Of a DNA stretch of 64,000 nucleotides, positions 1 to 12,534 are shown piece by piece. The notes beneath the pieces are model-generated. The model searched no databases and had not been told where the DNA came from. It saw only the letters and a list, made by a program, of their open reading frames with translations. Position numbers and translations under genes: made by a program. Positions within the stretch are counted from its first letter, which is position 1, and each line of letters opens with the position of its first letter. The stretch is from Tachypleus tridentatus (Eukaryota; Arthropoda; Merostomata; Xiphosura; Limulidae). The stretch lies in assembly GCF_004210375.1 (NCBI RefSeq), contig NC_134834.1, forward strand, positions 149,205,009 to 149,269,008, written 5' to 3'.

Positions 1-721
1 CACACAAAACAGATTAACTCAACCACATGGCAAGTCTAAAAAGTAGCATAGATGTTAATAACAAGCAAACTTTGCATATTTTACAGTTCACTTAACTGAA
101 TGTACTTCACTGAACTAAGATAAAAATCACTGCAACCAAATAACTGTGTTTGTTTCTTGTATATGAATGAAGTTCAATATCGACAATAACAAAATGTAGA
201 ATATTAAAATTGTTGTTAACAAATTATCAATGCCTCAAATTTTTTACTATTGTCTTTATTTTACAGGGGAAGATTAATTAAACAAATAACCTGTATTAAA
301 CAGTTCTTAAATTTAATTTCAGAGCATTCAAACAATGTACCCCTCCTCCATGTTTAAAAAATTTGTTTTTCTTTAGAGGTTGTTTTAACTATGAAATAAT
401 GATGTCACCTGCACCCAGCAGTTCCATCACTCACAACAGAACACGACGTATCACCTGCACCTCACACTTCCATCACTCATAGAACATCATGTAATGTCAC
501 ACAGATACTGGCCCATCCTCCACAGATAACATTTTGCTAGCTTAAGGCATTATATATATTATGGTTAATAATTGTATTCCCTTACAAGATTTGTTTATTA
601 CAGTATGAAAACAGCTTGTAGATACGTCTTTACTTTGGTCAAACACAAATGACATTTTGGTGTAAAAGGAAATAAAAAAAAAAATTAGGTGTTAAAACTA
701 TCCACTTTAACTATCCATTAC
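1..721. other. ABCF3 intron sequence, no exon seen
   Basis: This stretch is AT-rich. The GT donor of ABCF3 exon 6 is at 721-720 on the minus strand. No continuation of the ABC domain was found. A short imperfect tandem duplication lies at about 404-495. Confidence 0.6.
404..495. repeat. Two-copy imperfect tandem repeat (about 50 bp)
   Basis: Two adjacent segments share TCACCTGCACC, then CTTCCATCACTCA or GTTCCATCACTCA, then AGAACA, with small indels. It lies inside an ABCF3 intron and has no coding potential. Confidence 0.5.
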
Positions 722-3700
722 TTTGATATCATTCGCAAGAGGGTACTTTTCCCAATTCCATTCCGTCCCACAAGACCGTATCGTCTCCCATTTGCAAGAA
801 TCAAATCAGCTCCTTGAAGAAGTATCCTGTAAGAGAAAACTAATAATAATTTCCTTCACAAACACAATAATTTATCTGTGTTAAGTTAATAAAGTGTTCT
901 TAAGGATAAATAAAGTACATTACAAAAGGAATTAACCAACTTCCTTCTCACTGTAATTTTCATTCATTTTTAATCTCAATAAAGCCATAAGCTTGGACCA
1001 GTGCACTTTGTACTGGTGTTTTATTCCTGTTAGTACAAATAGTATTCTTTGAAGTTTACATACTATATTAGGGAGATATCAATTAATCACTTTACCAGCT
1101 ATAAAAGAGATTACTTGTAATCAGCTAATTACTTTAAAAAAAAAAAAGCTGACTGAAATTTGAAATATAAATAATAGACCATAGTTATTTTATCTCAGCT
1201 TCAAGTTATTATATCACATCTCAATCTCATCAAATAGCTATTCTAATGTAACTTCTATATGTTATTTCACCTATCAGCCTCATACAAATAAAATAAAACA
1301 ACTGGATTTTCTAGTTTTTCAAAGCTTAATAATTTGAGTGTCAACATTCATAAAGTTTGATAGATTCCTTTTGGATCTGATGCAACCACTGCAGATAGTA
1401 GAATTTGTCACACCATAGTTAATATGCATTACAATGTAATTAGTTCTCTATACCTGGAAACAACTTAAGTTAGAGTAATCATACTTCCAGAGGATATAGA
1501 GTTGAATAAATTTGCAGTCTACCACTATGTTGCTTGTCTTCCTTTCTGGCCTTTAGGCAAAAGATGTATTTAACAGATGAATTAAAAGAAACCACAATTA
1601 TTGCACAAGTTTCCATTTAAAAATTGAAGCAACCTCTTTTTGGACTAAAAACCATTACTAAAATTCAAGAAACCTCACTCCCACACTGATGTTGGACAAA
1701 CTGCATGTAAAAATGTATCTTAGGTCTTAAGAAGGTCAAAACATTGTTCTCTGCTTTATTAATAAAGTGTTAATACTCATACCAGCCCTCCCGAAATACA
1801 TTTTTACTTCAAGTGGGTTTCTTGTCATTGCAAACTGCATGTAAGCTGAGCAACCTGTTAGGCTTAGAAGTGGGTGAAATTTGTGCAATCCAACATGAAA
1901 AATCTGTTATGTTTTCAGCTGCATAAAAAGGTAAAAGATTTAGGTAGAAGAAAGTAAAGTAAAAATCACAATGGATGAACAAGTGACAAAGCTATTTTCT
2001 TATCAGTACACCTGTAAGTCATATCATGAAATAAGCAGGTTACCCATGAAATTCTTTTTTTTGAGGGTATTGATTTCCTAAAACAGACAAGACTTCTTTT
2101 ACAAATCAACCTCATGTGCTTCCAGTATAATTCAATACAACATGCTGGTACTTAGTGTTAAATAGTCAAGATATTTAAGCTTGCTTTATACTAATATAAG
2201 CCTTCTTAAAATAAATATTAAACCTGAACTATCATTTGATTCACTGCCTTTCATTTGAATTATAATTGCTTCAAGAAATTGAACCTATAGCCAATAACAC
2301 TGGTCAAGACTTCACCTTTTATACTGGCACTTGTAAACCTACTTACTTGTCTCCAAAAGCAACATCAAAATTTTCAATTCTTATATCTTGTGTCTTGTTT
2401 ATCCCTTTTGCTTCTAGTTTAATTTCCTTCTTACTCACTGATTGGCTTGCACTGGCTTCTGCATTTACTATCATATGACTAAATTAAAAGAAAATAAAAA
2501 GTTATTTTATAAAGTCATGAAATGGAAAACATACATTGTGAAAGACAAATTGGCAGTACCTTCACTATAAACAAAAGTAATAAAGCAACAGACACACACA
2601 CAAGGGTAAGACTCAACTTACTTAGCGGCAGGTTTATCTGTCATGTCTCTTCTTTCTTGTTTCTGTTTCAGCTTAGCTTCTGCTTTTTCTAGTTTCCTCT
2701 GATCCACTTGCTAATTCATAAAAATGAAAACTTCATTTCCAATTAACACAAGAATATCCATTTACAAGTTTCCCTGAGTACCCAGTGATCTTATAAGAAG
2801 CCATTCTTATGTTAAAGAAATGTTTATTAAAAACAAAAATACATACAAAATGCTAATTCACAACAATCAGTCTTAACTTCAGAAAAAAGAAGGAATTTTG
2901 TTCTCACCTGATGAAGCAAACCATTGTTTAACATATTCAAAACACCTGTTCATTTAAGTTTTATTTATACTATTTTGAGATTTTCTCTTCTAATGTTAAA
3001 TTTTCCTTTGAAGCTGTAAGCTCATAATGAAAGTGATAAAAACATTAATAACAATCCGAAACCTAATACTGTCATTAATGAAACAGTTTGGTCACAAATA
3101 TGTATGATCTTTACTCAGATGCAATGTTAGCCTGAGTATCTTTTTGTTAAATGAATAAATTACCAAATGATCATCTCTGATTAATATTCATTAACAAATC
3201 ATTTTCAAGTTTTAAAGCTAGTTATGTAAGGGAGTCACATTGATGTAATTTAATAATAAACAAATTATCTTATGCATACAATTTCGGATTCCAGTATCCA
3301 ATTCCCCAAAATATACATTGAAACATTGGATTGGAAGTACAACCACCAGTAACTTAATTAAAACAAATTTTGGTTCATTTGCAGTATTTGAAGCAGGAAA
3401 ATCAGAATATACTTCAAAAAGTTAAATTATCTATGGATCTGCAAGTGTAGAAATCAATGGTTCAAACTGGTGTAAAAACAAACATCAGTGTAATTTAGTA
3501 TAATGCCATAACTTAAGTATCATCACCTATCATCATGGCAGGACTTGGTTACGGTTAAAAGATGTTAACATGTCTATGCATTTTCTACTATATAGCCTGC
3601 CCTGTAACTAAATAAGATTAAAGATGCAAAATTTTTGTCTGAACAATGACAGCATTACAATAATTAATTTACATAAAATTTTGTATTTTTTGGAGGGGTG

Positions 3701-6700
3701 GTAAATAAATGAGTAGCACAGATGCCTTAGAGAGCAAAGTTCACAATTCTAACACTAGAATTTTTGTTTTATTAATATTGTATAAAAATTATAAAATTAA
3801 AACTTATAAATGTTAAAATTTGGATTATTAGTTATGTTTTTATGTCAAGTTTATTCATATACGGTGATAAGAAAGCAGTTCAAATACATTTTGAAAGTAA
3901 CTCAGCAAAACTTCATGACATCCTCAAAAAAGGATGCCTTGTAGCAAGAAGGTTAATTCATCATCTTGCAATTTGGCAAAAGTGCTACATCCACAGCCAT
4001 CACTGAATATTTCTGCATCATGTTTCACGAGTGCAAACTGCAGCACAAATTATTCAAAATAAGCATTTAACACATTAATGAAACTATGCCATAAACAAAG
4101 GGATGCATCAAAATTATAAATTGAGTTAAAAATATCAAAAGGCTGTTCATTTCTGCAGATTTACAATGTAAATAAAATGCCAATCCAGACTTGATAATAG
4201 ATAATTATATGACTGCTTATTTGCTGTATGGGATACAGTGCATCTCTAGCAGTTGAATGCCAGCATGCTGTACACTGTATGCAGCTTGCAAAAATTCTAT
4301 GTGCATTTAAAGCAGTTGTAGTCAGTGGGTTAAACATATTTCAAAGGGGTGCTTTCACTGGGTCTAATAGTGAATTCACCTTGATAATGTTTGTAATATT
4401 TACTTATGTGCAACAGATTAGATGGTAAACAACAGGGAAAAAATAAAATAAACTTAATAATGATTCAGTACAGTTTAACATATACTTACCTTTATTTTGG
4501 CAAACAGCAGGCTTTTGTACTTGCCATTTTATGCCACTAATTGCCATTGGCAAAGTAGTGAGCATCTGGTGCTAACAAAGTTAATTTTTTAGCATAATTA
4601 AATTTTAAAATCATATCTCGGTCCTAAAATTATCTCATTTAAAACATCACCTAAAACTATTGATTCACAAAATATTTATCAATTAGGTAACTTACTGAAA
4701 CCATGTCACGTTGCTTCATCCAGATGCTTTTAATTTCATCTGCATTGTTTTCAAACTGTTCGGCCATTCTCCCAAGATGTACAGGAACATCCAAAACTTT
4801 GTGCTCTTTGTTATCTGGTTCTTCCAGGTTTCTAGAAAATCAAATCAGATGCTGAATTTGGTATAGATAAGAAATACCTTGAAAACAACAAAAGCATCCA
4901 TGGTGACCAACTCTTCAGTACATTCTGAAGCATCAGAAATGATTTCCTTCTCTTTGTTGCAGCCATACTCTAATCAGAAAAAATGTACATCGCAAGAATT
5001 ACACTTTTGTGGTCAAGAAAAATATTAGTCTCAAAAGTATCTTCATAGGTTCAACTGTGGAAACATTTCACCTCAAAAGACAAAGTACTTGCATGGCATG
5101 TGAGGATCTCAGATCCAACAATACACCAACAAATACAATTACCATACATACAACTTATTTGGGTTAGGAACTTTGGATAGGATTTCCCTAAATGGAATTT
5201 TTCAGTAAAAAATGATTAAAAACTACTCTTCACTTCAATAAATTAAAGTCCTATCAGTAACATCTATTGTAACACTTTATCTTCAATCACATTCACACTT
5301 TTATTGTTAGATTATTCATCATTCTTCCAAGATCTATTCTGTATGACACTGTTACAGACATACTTTGCCATTTAATTTACTTATTTGTACTTCAAACACT
5401 TCTTTGTACCATTCATGAAAAGGTTTATAAAGCTACTAACAGTGATCACTATTAAAACATTTATTTAATTAGCAACTTAGTACCAGGAAAGAGTCACTCA
5501 GTACAGTTAATTTGATTTTCTTATAACATTTCTCCACAAATACTCAATTTACATATCACAAAAGCAGTTAAATTAATTTTAAACCAGACACTTTAGATAT
5601 CTTATGGATGACATGTTCACAATGAAATAACAACAAAAACAAAAATTGAAATCTACAATTATGAGCTCACCCTTTCAATGCATATAATAGTTGACTACAA
5701 ATCTCTCTTATTTCCTCTTTGTTCTTGTTTTCTCCTGCAACTTCATGTAAAACTTCCCCAACAGCATCATACACTTCTTCTATAGAACTGAATTCATCCT
5801 TACTTCCATCCAAGACTCCTGTTAAAAACACATGTTGGCCTTAATGAGGTTTACCTGTCTGCTTTCAGTAGTTACATTGTAGACATCTATTTGTAAAATT
5901 TGGTTTGGCAGCTTTTACTTTTTTTTACTGATTTCTTCAATAAAATTCTAACAATGTGAGATCAATGAATCAGCTGCAAGACAGTGCACGAAGAGGTAAA
6001 TATACCTACACAACTGCCAAAACACACCCAATAACATATGTGATATGTTTAAGTAAACACAACATAAATCTTCAATCATAATGATGAGAAACACATGAAA
6101 TAAAAATGTATTCTAAAGATGTCTTTAGAAAACAAATATTCAGTTGCTTTTATTCTGGCATATTTATATGATAAATATGGTTTAAAACTAAAACAGTTCT
6201 ACACAAGAAAAAAATACCTCTTGAAAAATTACCCAAAATGTTTGATGAAAAAATGACGTAAATAAACACATCAATAACCCAAACTTTGATTCAATTATCA
6301 AAAGATTGTATATAACACAAAATCTACAATATTTATGTTAAATAATTTTAACTGAATCATTGTATTTTAAAAATATTACTAGTTTTTCAAAATATTTACA
6401 CTTCCCTTACTAGTGAGTAAGGTAACAGGTTGCTTTGGGGAATATTTTTCTATTACAGGAAGGAAAATTAGAAGTTGAAGTCAAGGAAAGAAGAGATGAG
6501 ATGTATAGAGTTTGGGTAAAAGTTGCTTTTGGGACATGTAAGGATGGGATAACTGGAATTACAAAAATGTATGCTGGGTGAAGAGTTAAGGCTATAAAGT
6601 TCAATAAAATTTCAAGTACTATTCACTGACAAACAGATTTAAGGATTTTACTGCTTACAATGAGGAAAAAGAGGATTACCAAGAGGTTTATTTAGAAACC

Positions 6701-8797
6701 CTCATTAATACAGTGATAAAGTTGTCACACAATCAACCTAGACTACCATCCACATAGCAGTAGTTATTATGATTCCTTCATCTAACCATATATACACACA
6801 CACAGTTTACATATCAGCTGAACTGGTCTCAACTTACTCAGTCTGTACTTGAACAAGTTTTATCAAGGGTGAAAGTTGGATGCGTAATTATTACAGAACT
6901 ATTAACATAAAGTTCAACAGTTTAATTACCATCATTTATTAAATGATTTAGGTTAGGAATCATACAAAGGTAGAAATACAGTGTGGTTAATTTTATAAGA
7001 TTATTATCTCATGTGATAATTACGAACTACATATTTTTGATGTATTAATACTACTTGCTTGTACATATATTATCTTGACATTTTAAAGTGATGCAAATGA
7101 CATCATCCTTTACATATCCACACATTTCATATCATGGACATTTACGAAGATTTTTGTCATGCACAAAGCTTTACAGTGAGCCATCTCAGCTGTGCTCACT
7201 GTAATTATTAAATCCAAACTTTTAACATGATAACCCTGAGCAGCTAGAATGCTACCCATGCAGAAATGAAAAGCATCATACTGTTGATCTTCTCTATAAC
7301 TGTCATAATATCACCCATAGTCTTGCTATATTCTTATCTAGAAGTTTTCTCCCCCACATATTACACATGTTCCAAAAGTTACCAGTGATACCAACACACC
7401 TAGAAGTTAGGAAAAGGTGTATTAATTATGTTTGAGAAAAAAAAGACATACCAGAAGCTATACATATTAAAATCAACTGTATTACACTACAATAAAAGCT
7501 CTAAATATATTACACTGTTGTGTCATACAAGAATATATAATAAACAGACATAACAGTAGCACAGTGACTATAAATTAGAACTCCTAACAATATTGTTTAC
7601 AGTTTTAATATCACCTACAAATAATAAAATGCAATCATTTATGTGTAAAAAAAACACATTATTTGCATATTTAAAAAAATGCATAAACAATGTAAATTTT
7701 TGTTCTTTTTAATTCATTTAAATTGTTTGATTAATACAACAGAAACAATTTCCATTTATAGTAATATTTATGACTTAAATTTCATCTCCATCTAACCAAT
7801 TCTCAGTAGTTATTGTTCACTGTACTTGAATTGGTCTTAAGCTAATGTGTTATCACAATTTCATCTTAACAAATGTTTCAGTTCCATTTGCTCACTGATA
7901 GCAGCAAACAAATGGGAGAGAATGTTAAGTTTTCTTGTCAATAATTTGTTACTTTTTCAGAATATTTATAAGCTAACACAGTAATGGTGAGCTGCAATGT
8001 AACTGTATAATTCTGTTCTTTGGAATGATAACTAAATACAAGGGAGATAAATGGATCATTTGCTTTCAATATATGACATTTCTTTTGAAACAATTAGTTT
8101 TCATGTAATACACTGTCACTGATACAGTAACATCTGTTTGACAGCTAGATGCTAATATTAACTTTGAGAAAAAACATGCTTTATTTTTTAGTAAAGCTTA
8201 GTTCTGAAATTGAAAAGAAAGAGTGAGCTAATTGTTCACTTTATCGACGTCAACACTTAACAACTACTGAATAAGACAGTGGTTTCCAACCAGGGGTGCG
8301 AGATAACATGTTTTGGCCACCTTCACCTTTATTCTTAAATAAATAATTACTGTGAGGGGTGCGAGAACATGTTAACATTTTTTAGGGGTGCGGAACCACT
8401 GGAATAAGTAATTCACAAATATATCATATTTCAAAACTAGTTCCATTATTAACCCTAACGTTATTAACAACTGAATTAGCAATACGCCAACGTGACTTCT
8501 AGCTCGATCTTAGAATGCTTAGTTAGGCTTACATACATAAATAGAAGAAACCGGCATACAAATTTATTCTGATCTGTCTATACACTACCTTGGCATGCCA
8601 ATTTAGTTTTATATGCACGCGATGAAATATATTTTGCTCTGCCAGTTATTGTAGATAATATTATTATTTACAAAAAGTTACAGTTTCCAACACTCAACAG
8701 GTAACCAAAATTTAAATAACTTGCCTTCAATATACGCATAAAGTTCTTGATCCATGTGAGGAAATACAGATGTCAAAATCTCTGTAGTACCATCCAT
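722..8797 (-). CDS. ABCF3: ABCF3/GCN20-type ABC-F ATPase, 5' part (six coding exons, gene runs off left edge)
   Basis: Minus-strand coding exons in transcript order are 8797-8725, 5818-5671, 4831-4696, 2710-2622, 2478-2347 and 826-722. They total 683 nt (227 codons plus 2 nt) with all phases agreeing. The ATG at 8797 follows an in-frame TAA. The N-terminus (MDGTTEILTSVFPHMDQELY) and exon 2 (EEVYDAVGEVLHEVAG) match the N-terminal domain of animal ABCF3. Exon 4 gives the Lys/Glu-rich coil KLEKAEAKLKQKQERR. Exon 5 gives DIRIENFDVAFGDK, the start of the first ABC domain. Exon 6 carries the Walker A motif GRNGIGKST at about residues 213-221. The family has two ABC cassettes and about 700 residues, so roughly two thirds is missing to the left; the next exon is not within 1-721. 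ABC-F proteins are soluble, lack membrane spans and act in the cytosol, where yeast GCN20 works in translational control. Exon boundaries were set by eye from splice consensus and homology. Confidence 0.9.
827..2346. other. ABCF3 intron 5
   Basis: This is intron sequence between the exon starting at 826 and the exon ending at 2347 on the minus strand. It is AT-rich and contains one copy of the GGTC-type dispersed repeat at 1720-1833. No other feature was seen. Confidence 0.7.
1720..1833 (+). repeat. Dispersed repeat, possible Penelope-like element terminus (copy A)
   Basis: The copy reads AGGTCTTAAGAAGGTCAAAAC, then a block ending GTGTTAATACTCATACCAGC, then CATTTTTACTTCAAGTGGG and TTTCTTGTCATTG. 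The same order recurs near 23187, 25920, 40230, 42645 and 59383, which defines a family. See the finding on hammerhead-like cores. Confidence 0.55.
2711..4695. other. ABCF3 intron 3
   Basis: This 2-kb AT-rich intron lies between exon 3 (GT donor at 4695-4694) and exon 4 (AG acceptor at 2712-2711). I saw no gene, RNA or recognisable mobile element in it. Confidence 0.6.
4832..5670. other. ABCF3 intron 2
   Basis: This is intron between exons 2 and 3 with a GT donor at 5670-5669 and an AG acceptor at 4833-4832. Nothing else was recognised. Confidence 0.65.
8277..8401. mobile_element. Short non-autonomous hAT-type element (MITE)
   Basis: The 125-bp element starts CAGTGGTTTCC and ends GGAACCACTG, typical hAT terminal inverted repeats. 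Internal AGGGGTGCG blocks recur near both ends and in the middle. It is flanked by an 8-bp target duplication with one mismatch (GAATAAGA at 8269-8276, GAATAAGT at 8402-8409). It lies in ABCF3 intron 1. Confidence 0.75.
8723..8724 (-). promoter_or_regulatory. Non-canonical GC splice donor of ABCF3 intron 1
   Basis: On the minus strand exon 1 ends ...ATTGAAG and the intron begins GCAAGTTATT, matching the AG|GCAAGT consensus of GC-AG introns. The acceptor AG is at 5820-5819. Only this join keeps the frame into the conserved exon 2 (E-G-V-L-D). The nearby GT four bases downstream would shift the frame. Confidence 0.75.
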
Positions 8798-9896
8798 AAT
8801 TTAACGTTAAATTAAGTTGTAACTGATCGTTTTAAACTTTGTACTTAAATTATTGGAATTCAACTTCACAAAATCCCATTCAAGCAATAACTAGTAATTG
8901 TAATACTAATAACAGTACCAGTATTACTTTACACTGCCCTCTTCACACTTTGAGTCTTTCACTCAAAATTTCACGTTTAATAAATTGCCACGCGCTGGTT
9001 GATTATATATAGAGACCATACAATTATTGTTATCAATATTTTATTAATAATTTTGTAGAACTATCGTCTGGACAAAAATACTTTATTAATTACTTTTTAA
9101 TATATATATATATTTTGTATTAATTTACTGTTAAATATTTTGCTTAAGAGTTTCACGTCTAATAATTTGCTACGCACTGATTAATTATATATATTAACCA
9201 GATGATTATTTTAATGTATATAAAATTTAGGACTTGTTAACAACAACTCTGTATTTATCCTGCGGGTACACCGGTAACTCTCGGGATTTACAATACTAAA
9301 ATCCAAGGTTCAATTGCCCTCGATGAATATAGCAGGTAACTACTTGCCTTTAGCTTTACTATAAAAAACATACATATCTTTCTTTTATCAATAATTTTTT
9401 AGAGATATAGCGTGGAAAAAGTATTACATTCGATTTTAGTGCAAATTAAATTTCTAGTATATGCATTTTGTTCTTGAAAAGTTATTGTTTTTCATTGAGT
9501 AAAAGCTACACGCACACTATTTTGCTCTGACTACCACAGAGAATAGAAACGCGGGCATTGTATTGTAAAGGCCGTAAATTTATCGCTAACCTTTGCGGAG
9601 GATCCAAAAAGAATAGTCATTCATTCGAAAGCTCTTGTGTTTCTAAGCCTATTTAATTTTTCATTAAATAAAAATTAGCTTAATAAAACAATAAGGTTAT
9701 ATCTTCCCAGCATTATAATTTTTTTTTTAAATCTTATGTAGCTTGACGCAACATTTTGAGAGTAAAAAGGACAGCAGCTGTTCAACGGCATCCGCCACAA
9801 ACTCTTGGACTGCTCTCGTGTGATCGAATAACAGAATTTGACCATTACATCTAAAGTGAAGAACACGATTTGTTTTACGACTACAATACAATTCCT
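8798..9896. other. ABCF3 5' flank / intergenic
   Basis: This is the sequence upstream of the ABCF3 start and should hold its 5' UTR and promoter. No TATA or CpG-rich core is obvious. An approximately 50-bp segment is duplicated 180 bp apart (8970-9022 and 9150-9202). Confidence 0.45.
8970..9202. repeat. Direct duplication about 180 bp apart upstream of ABCF3
   Basis: TTCACGTTTAATAAATTGCC at about 8970 and TTCACGTCTAATAATTTGCT at about 9150 are both followed by ACGC, CTGGTTGATTATATATA or CTGATTAATTATATATA, and a similar AT-rich run. They are imperfect copies of one segment. Confidence 0.55.
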
Positions 9897-10507
9897 TCCT
9901 TTTCATTTGAGGCCCGGCATGGCCTAGCGCGTAAGGCGTGCGACTCGTAATCCGAGGGCGAGTTCGCGCCCGCGTCGCGCTAAACATGCTCGCCCTCTCA
10001 GCCGTGGGGGTGTACAATGTTACGGTCAATCCCACTATTCGTTGGTAAAAGAGTAGCCCAAGAGTTTGCGGTGGGTGGTGATGACTAGCTGCCTTCCCTC
10101 TAGTCTTACACTGCTAAATTAGGGACGGCTAGCACAGATAGCCCTCGAGTAGCTTTGTGCGAAATTCACAAACAAAATATCCTTTTCATTTGTTAAATTA
10201 GCTGATCGTTGGGGTCTTCGGCCATGTGTTGGATTCTACGACTGATAGTATTGTTGGATAAAGGCACTTTTGAAAGCAGTCTTCCCGCAGATTCACCAAC
10301 CATAAGGTTCATCATGTCCACCGCAGTAGGTAAAATCAGTTCTTCTGCGATTGTGTGAGACTTTTTACATTTCGAGACTCTATATGTCACCTTGTAGGAT
10401 GTTAGCAGAGCATTGCTTGAAGTTGATGCTTGTTTCAAAAATGTACCTTTTTGTCCTTTCAATTCTTTTAACTTTCTGCTAAAATAATCACGGGATTTAC
10501 TACCCAT
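9727..10507 (-). pseudogene. hAT-superfamily transposase relic (ZBED/SCAND3-like), split by a SINE
   Basis: The minus-strand reading frame 10507-10193 contains FSRKLKELKGQKGTFLKQAS, HTIAEELILP and VGESAGRLLSKVPLSNNTIS, then RRIQHMAED. These motifs are typical of the domesticated-looking hAT family that includes ZBED5 and SCAND3. The frame hits a stop just before the SINE at 9910-10179. Ignoring the SINE and one copy of its target duplication, the same frame continues as MKRKEL and then loses similarity. The N-terminal BED finger and the catalytic core are missing. This is a decayed fragment, not a functional gene. Confidence 0.7.
9897..10192 (+). mobile_element. tRNA-derived SINE (family 1) with 13-bp target duplication
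   Basis: The SINE body is 9910-10179. The tRNA-like head has an A-box-like GGCCTAGCGCGTAAGGCGTG and a degenerate B box (GAGTTCGCGCCC). The body has AATCCCACTATTCGTTGGTA and GTGGTGATGACTAGCTGCC, and the tail has CACAGATAGCCCTCGAGTAG then CTTTGTGC. The target duplication TCCTTTTCATTTG flanks it at 9897-9909 and 10180-10192. It interrupts the hAT relic. Confidence 0.85.
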
Positions 10508-10539
10508 GATGTGGTCAGCTATCGGTCAGTTACCTCTTT

Positions 10540-10635
10540 CTTTGTGGAACCTGACGATGACCGAAGAAGGTCGAAACATTATTCGCTCCTCTACATAAAA
10601 TATTTTCTCAACCCATACCAGCTGTTTTTGCATAT
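10540..10635 (+). repeat. GACC/GGTC-GAAAC repeat with hammerhead-like core (copy B)
   Basis: The sequence CCTGACGATGACCGAAGAAG is followed directly by GTCGAAACATTATTCG, then CAACCCATACCAGCTGTTTT. It has the order of a CUGANGA box, a GACC/GGUC stem with a six-base loop, and GAAAC. It abuts the 5' end of the hAT relic. Confidence 0.5.
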
Positions 10636-11171
10636 AATAAAAGCAAGTATTCTCTCCATGTTCACTTGCTCTCAGTCCAGTGAAGTATACGTTTTCCCCT
10701 TCTATGAGTTGTCGACTAGATATTCACCTACTTTTTTGTTTCGATCTTAGAACCACTTATGAAAATTGATTTTAGTTTACAATTTCTCAAACAAACAAAG
10801 GCCACCAATATGGACGCAGAGACAAGACTGGAGTGGAGAAGAGATGTTCTAGACATACCTGTTGAAGTACTGAAAGGTTCTTTAGAAGATCAAATACCTT
10901 TCTCAAAGTTCAGATTTAGATTTAGCTAGGTGAGAAGTTTTGGGAAACTACTCTTAAAACTAGTTTATAAACTTAGTGTTTTTCTGAGCTTGAACAATAA
11001 TATTACTTTGGTCGACTGAACTGCTCAGATTTGCACATCCTCATTGATGCTACTTCTTTATGGAGTAGAGTAAAAGAATATAAGTATCAGGTGGAACTAC
11101 AGGTATTTATAGACATAATTATGTTCATATATAACTACTATCTTTGCTGTTAAGGAATGCTCCAGTAGAAA

Positions 11172-11388
11172 GGGCTCGGCATGACCAGATGAGTTAAGGC
11201 GTTCGACTCGTAATCCGAGGGTCGCAGGTTCGAATCCCCGTCGCACCAAACATTCTCGTACTTTCAGCCGTGGGGGCGTTATAATGTGACGGTAAGTCTC
11301 ACTATCCGTTGGTAAAAGAGTAGCTCAAGAGTTGGCGGTAAGTGGTGATGACTAGCTGCATTCCTTCTAGTCTTACAAACAAACAAAG
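11172..11388 (+). mobile_element. tRNA-derived SINE (family 1), 3'-truncated
   Basis: The head has GGTTCGAATCCCCGTCGCAC (clear B box), followed by CAGCCGTGGGGGCGTTATAA and AGTAGCTCAAGAGTTGGCGG. It ends early, at CTAGTCTTAC, in a short (AAAC)n tail without the LINE-like 3' tail. Confidence 0.8.
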
Positions 11389-12534
11389 TAACCGGTGAAA
11401 AGAGCGTTTTTCAGAACGAATTTGGTGGCATGCAAAATCTGTAACAAGTTGTAGACTGATTCACAAATATCAATTTTGATTATCCAAATAAGTTTAAAGA
11501 ACAAAAGAATTTGATGCAAATCTTTTATTCCATTATATAACTATCATCGAGTGTCATCCTTTGTAGCGTAGGTGATCATGTCTCTCCACCTATCCTTGTT
11601 CCAGACACTTTTGATTACATCAGTTACCCACACGCTCTATTTGTGTAGCCAAACTGATAAACTGTCCAAGATCTTCTGCCTTTATTTTAAACATAACGTT
11701 TTGTGAAAGAATGACCTATTGGTTCATCTCAGATGTTTAAGATTTTAAAATTAATTTAATTTAGAATGTGGAACATCTGAGATGTTCCAGAAGTTCTACC
11801 ATCCTCTTGGAAAAATAAAACTATTTTTACTGAAGATGACTCCCACCCTTACAAAAATATACGATCTTAAACACCTCAATCAGTTTCTTCTTAAATTATT
11901 TTATTTTGATATAAAAAATGGTTAAGGGGAATCTGATTGAGATTTTTAAGATCGTAGATCGTTTTATTTCTCCAAGAGGGTGATAACCTCTCCATACCAG
12001 ATACCATTCTAGTAACACACTTCTTGAATGGGTTTGAGAAATGATTGACAATTACATCAAGATCCATTTATTTCATGGCGCTGTTAAAGTTATACTTGTA
12101 ATTCAAATTATAACCCCCGGGTAGTATCTTTCAGTTATTATAATTAAAACCCATCTTCCATTTCTTTGCTCAACACACTAAATTATCTAAATCCTTTTGT
12201 AAAGCAGCAGTATCCTCTTCACATTTATCTATTAATACTTAAAACCTTAATATCAGCGAGAAATCTAAGTAATTGATTGACTATATCTTCACCTATCTCA
12301 TTGATGTAAATCAAAAAAAGCTACGGTCCTAAGACTTGGGTATCCAATCAGCTAGGTTATTCCCACACCTATAGAGACAATTGTGCTTACAAGCCTTTTA
12401 TGTAGCACCTTTTCAAATACTTTCTGAAAACTAGATACACTGAACTTACAACCTTAGTCTCATCTACGTAAGCAGTAGCCTTTTTATAGATTTGTAAGGA
12501 AAGAGTTCCCCTAAGTGAAATCAGCGACAGTTTT

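Larger units (their letters stand above)
5819..8724. other. ABCF3 intron 1 (GC-AG)
   Basis: This 2.9-kb intron lies between coding exons 1 and 2. It contains a short hAT-type MITE at 8277-8401. The remainder is unremarkable AT-rich sequence. Confidence 0.65.

Noticed and set aside
9910-9990. tRNA gene at the SINE heads (also 11172, 14218, 23591)
   Set aside because: A and B boxes are present but the cloverleaf is degenerate and is followed by the constant SINE body and tail. These are tRNA-derived SINEs, not tRNA genes.
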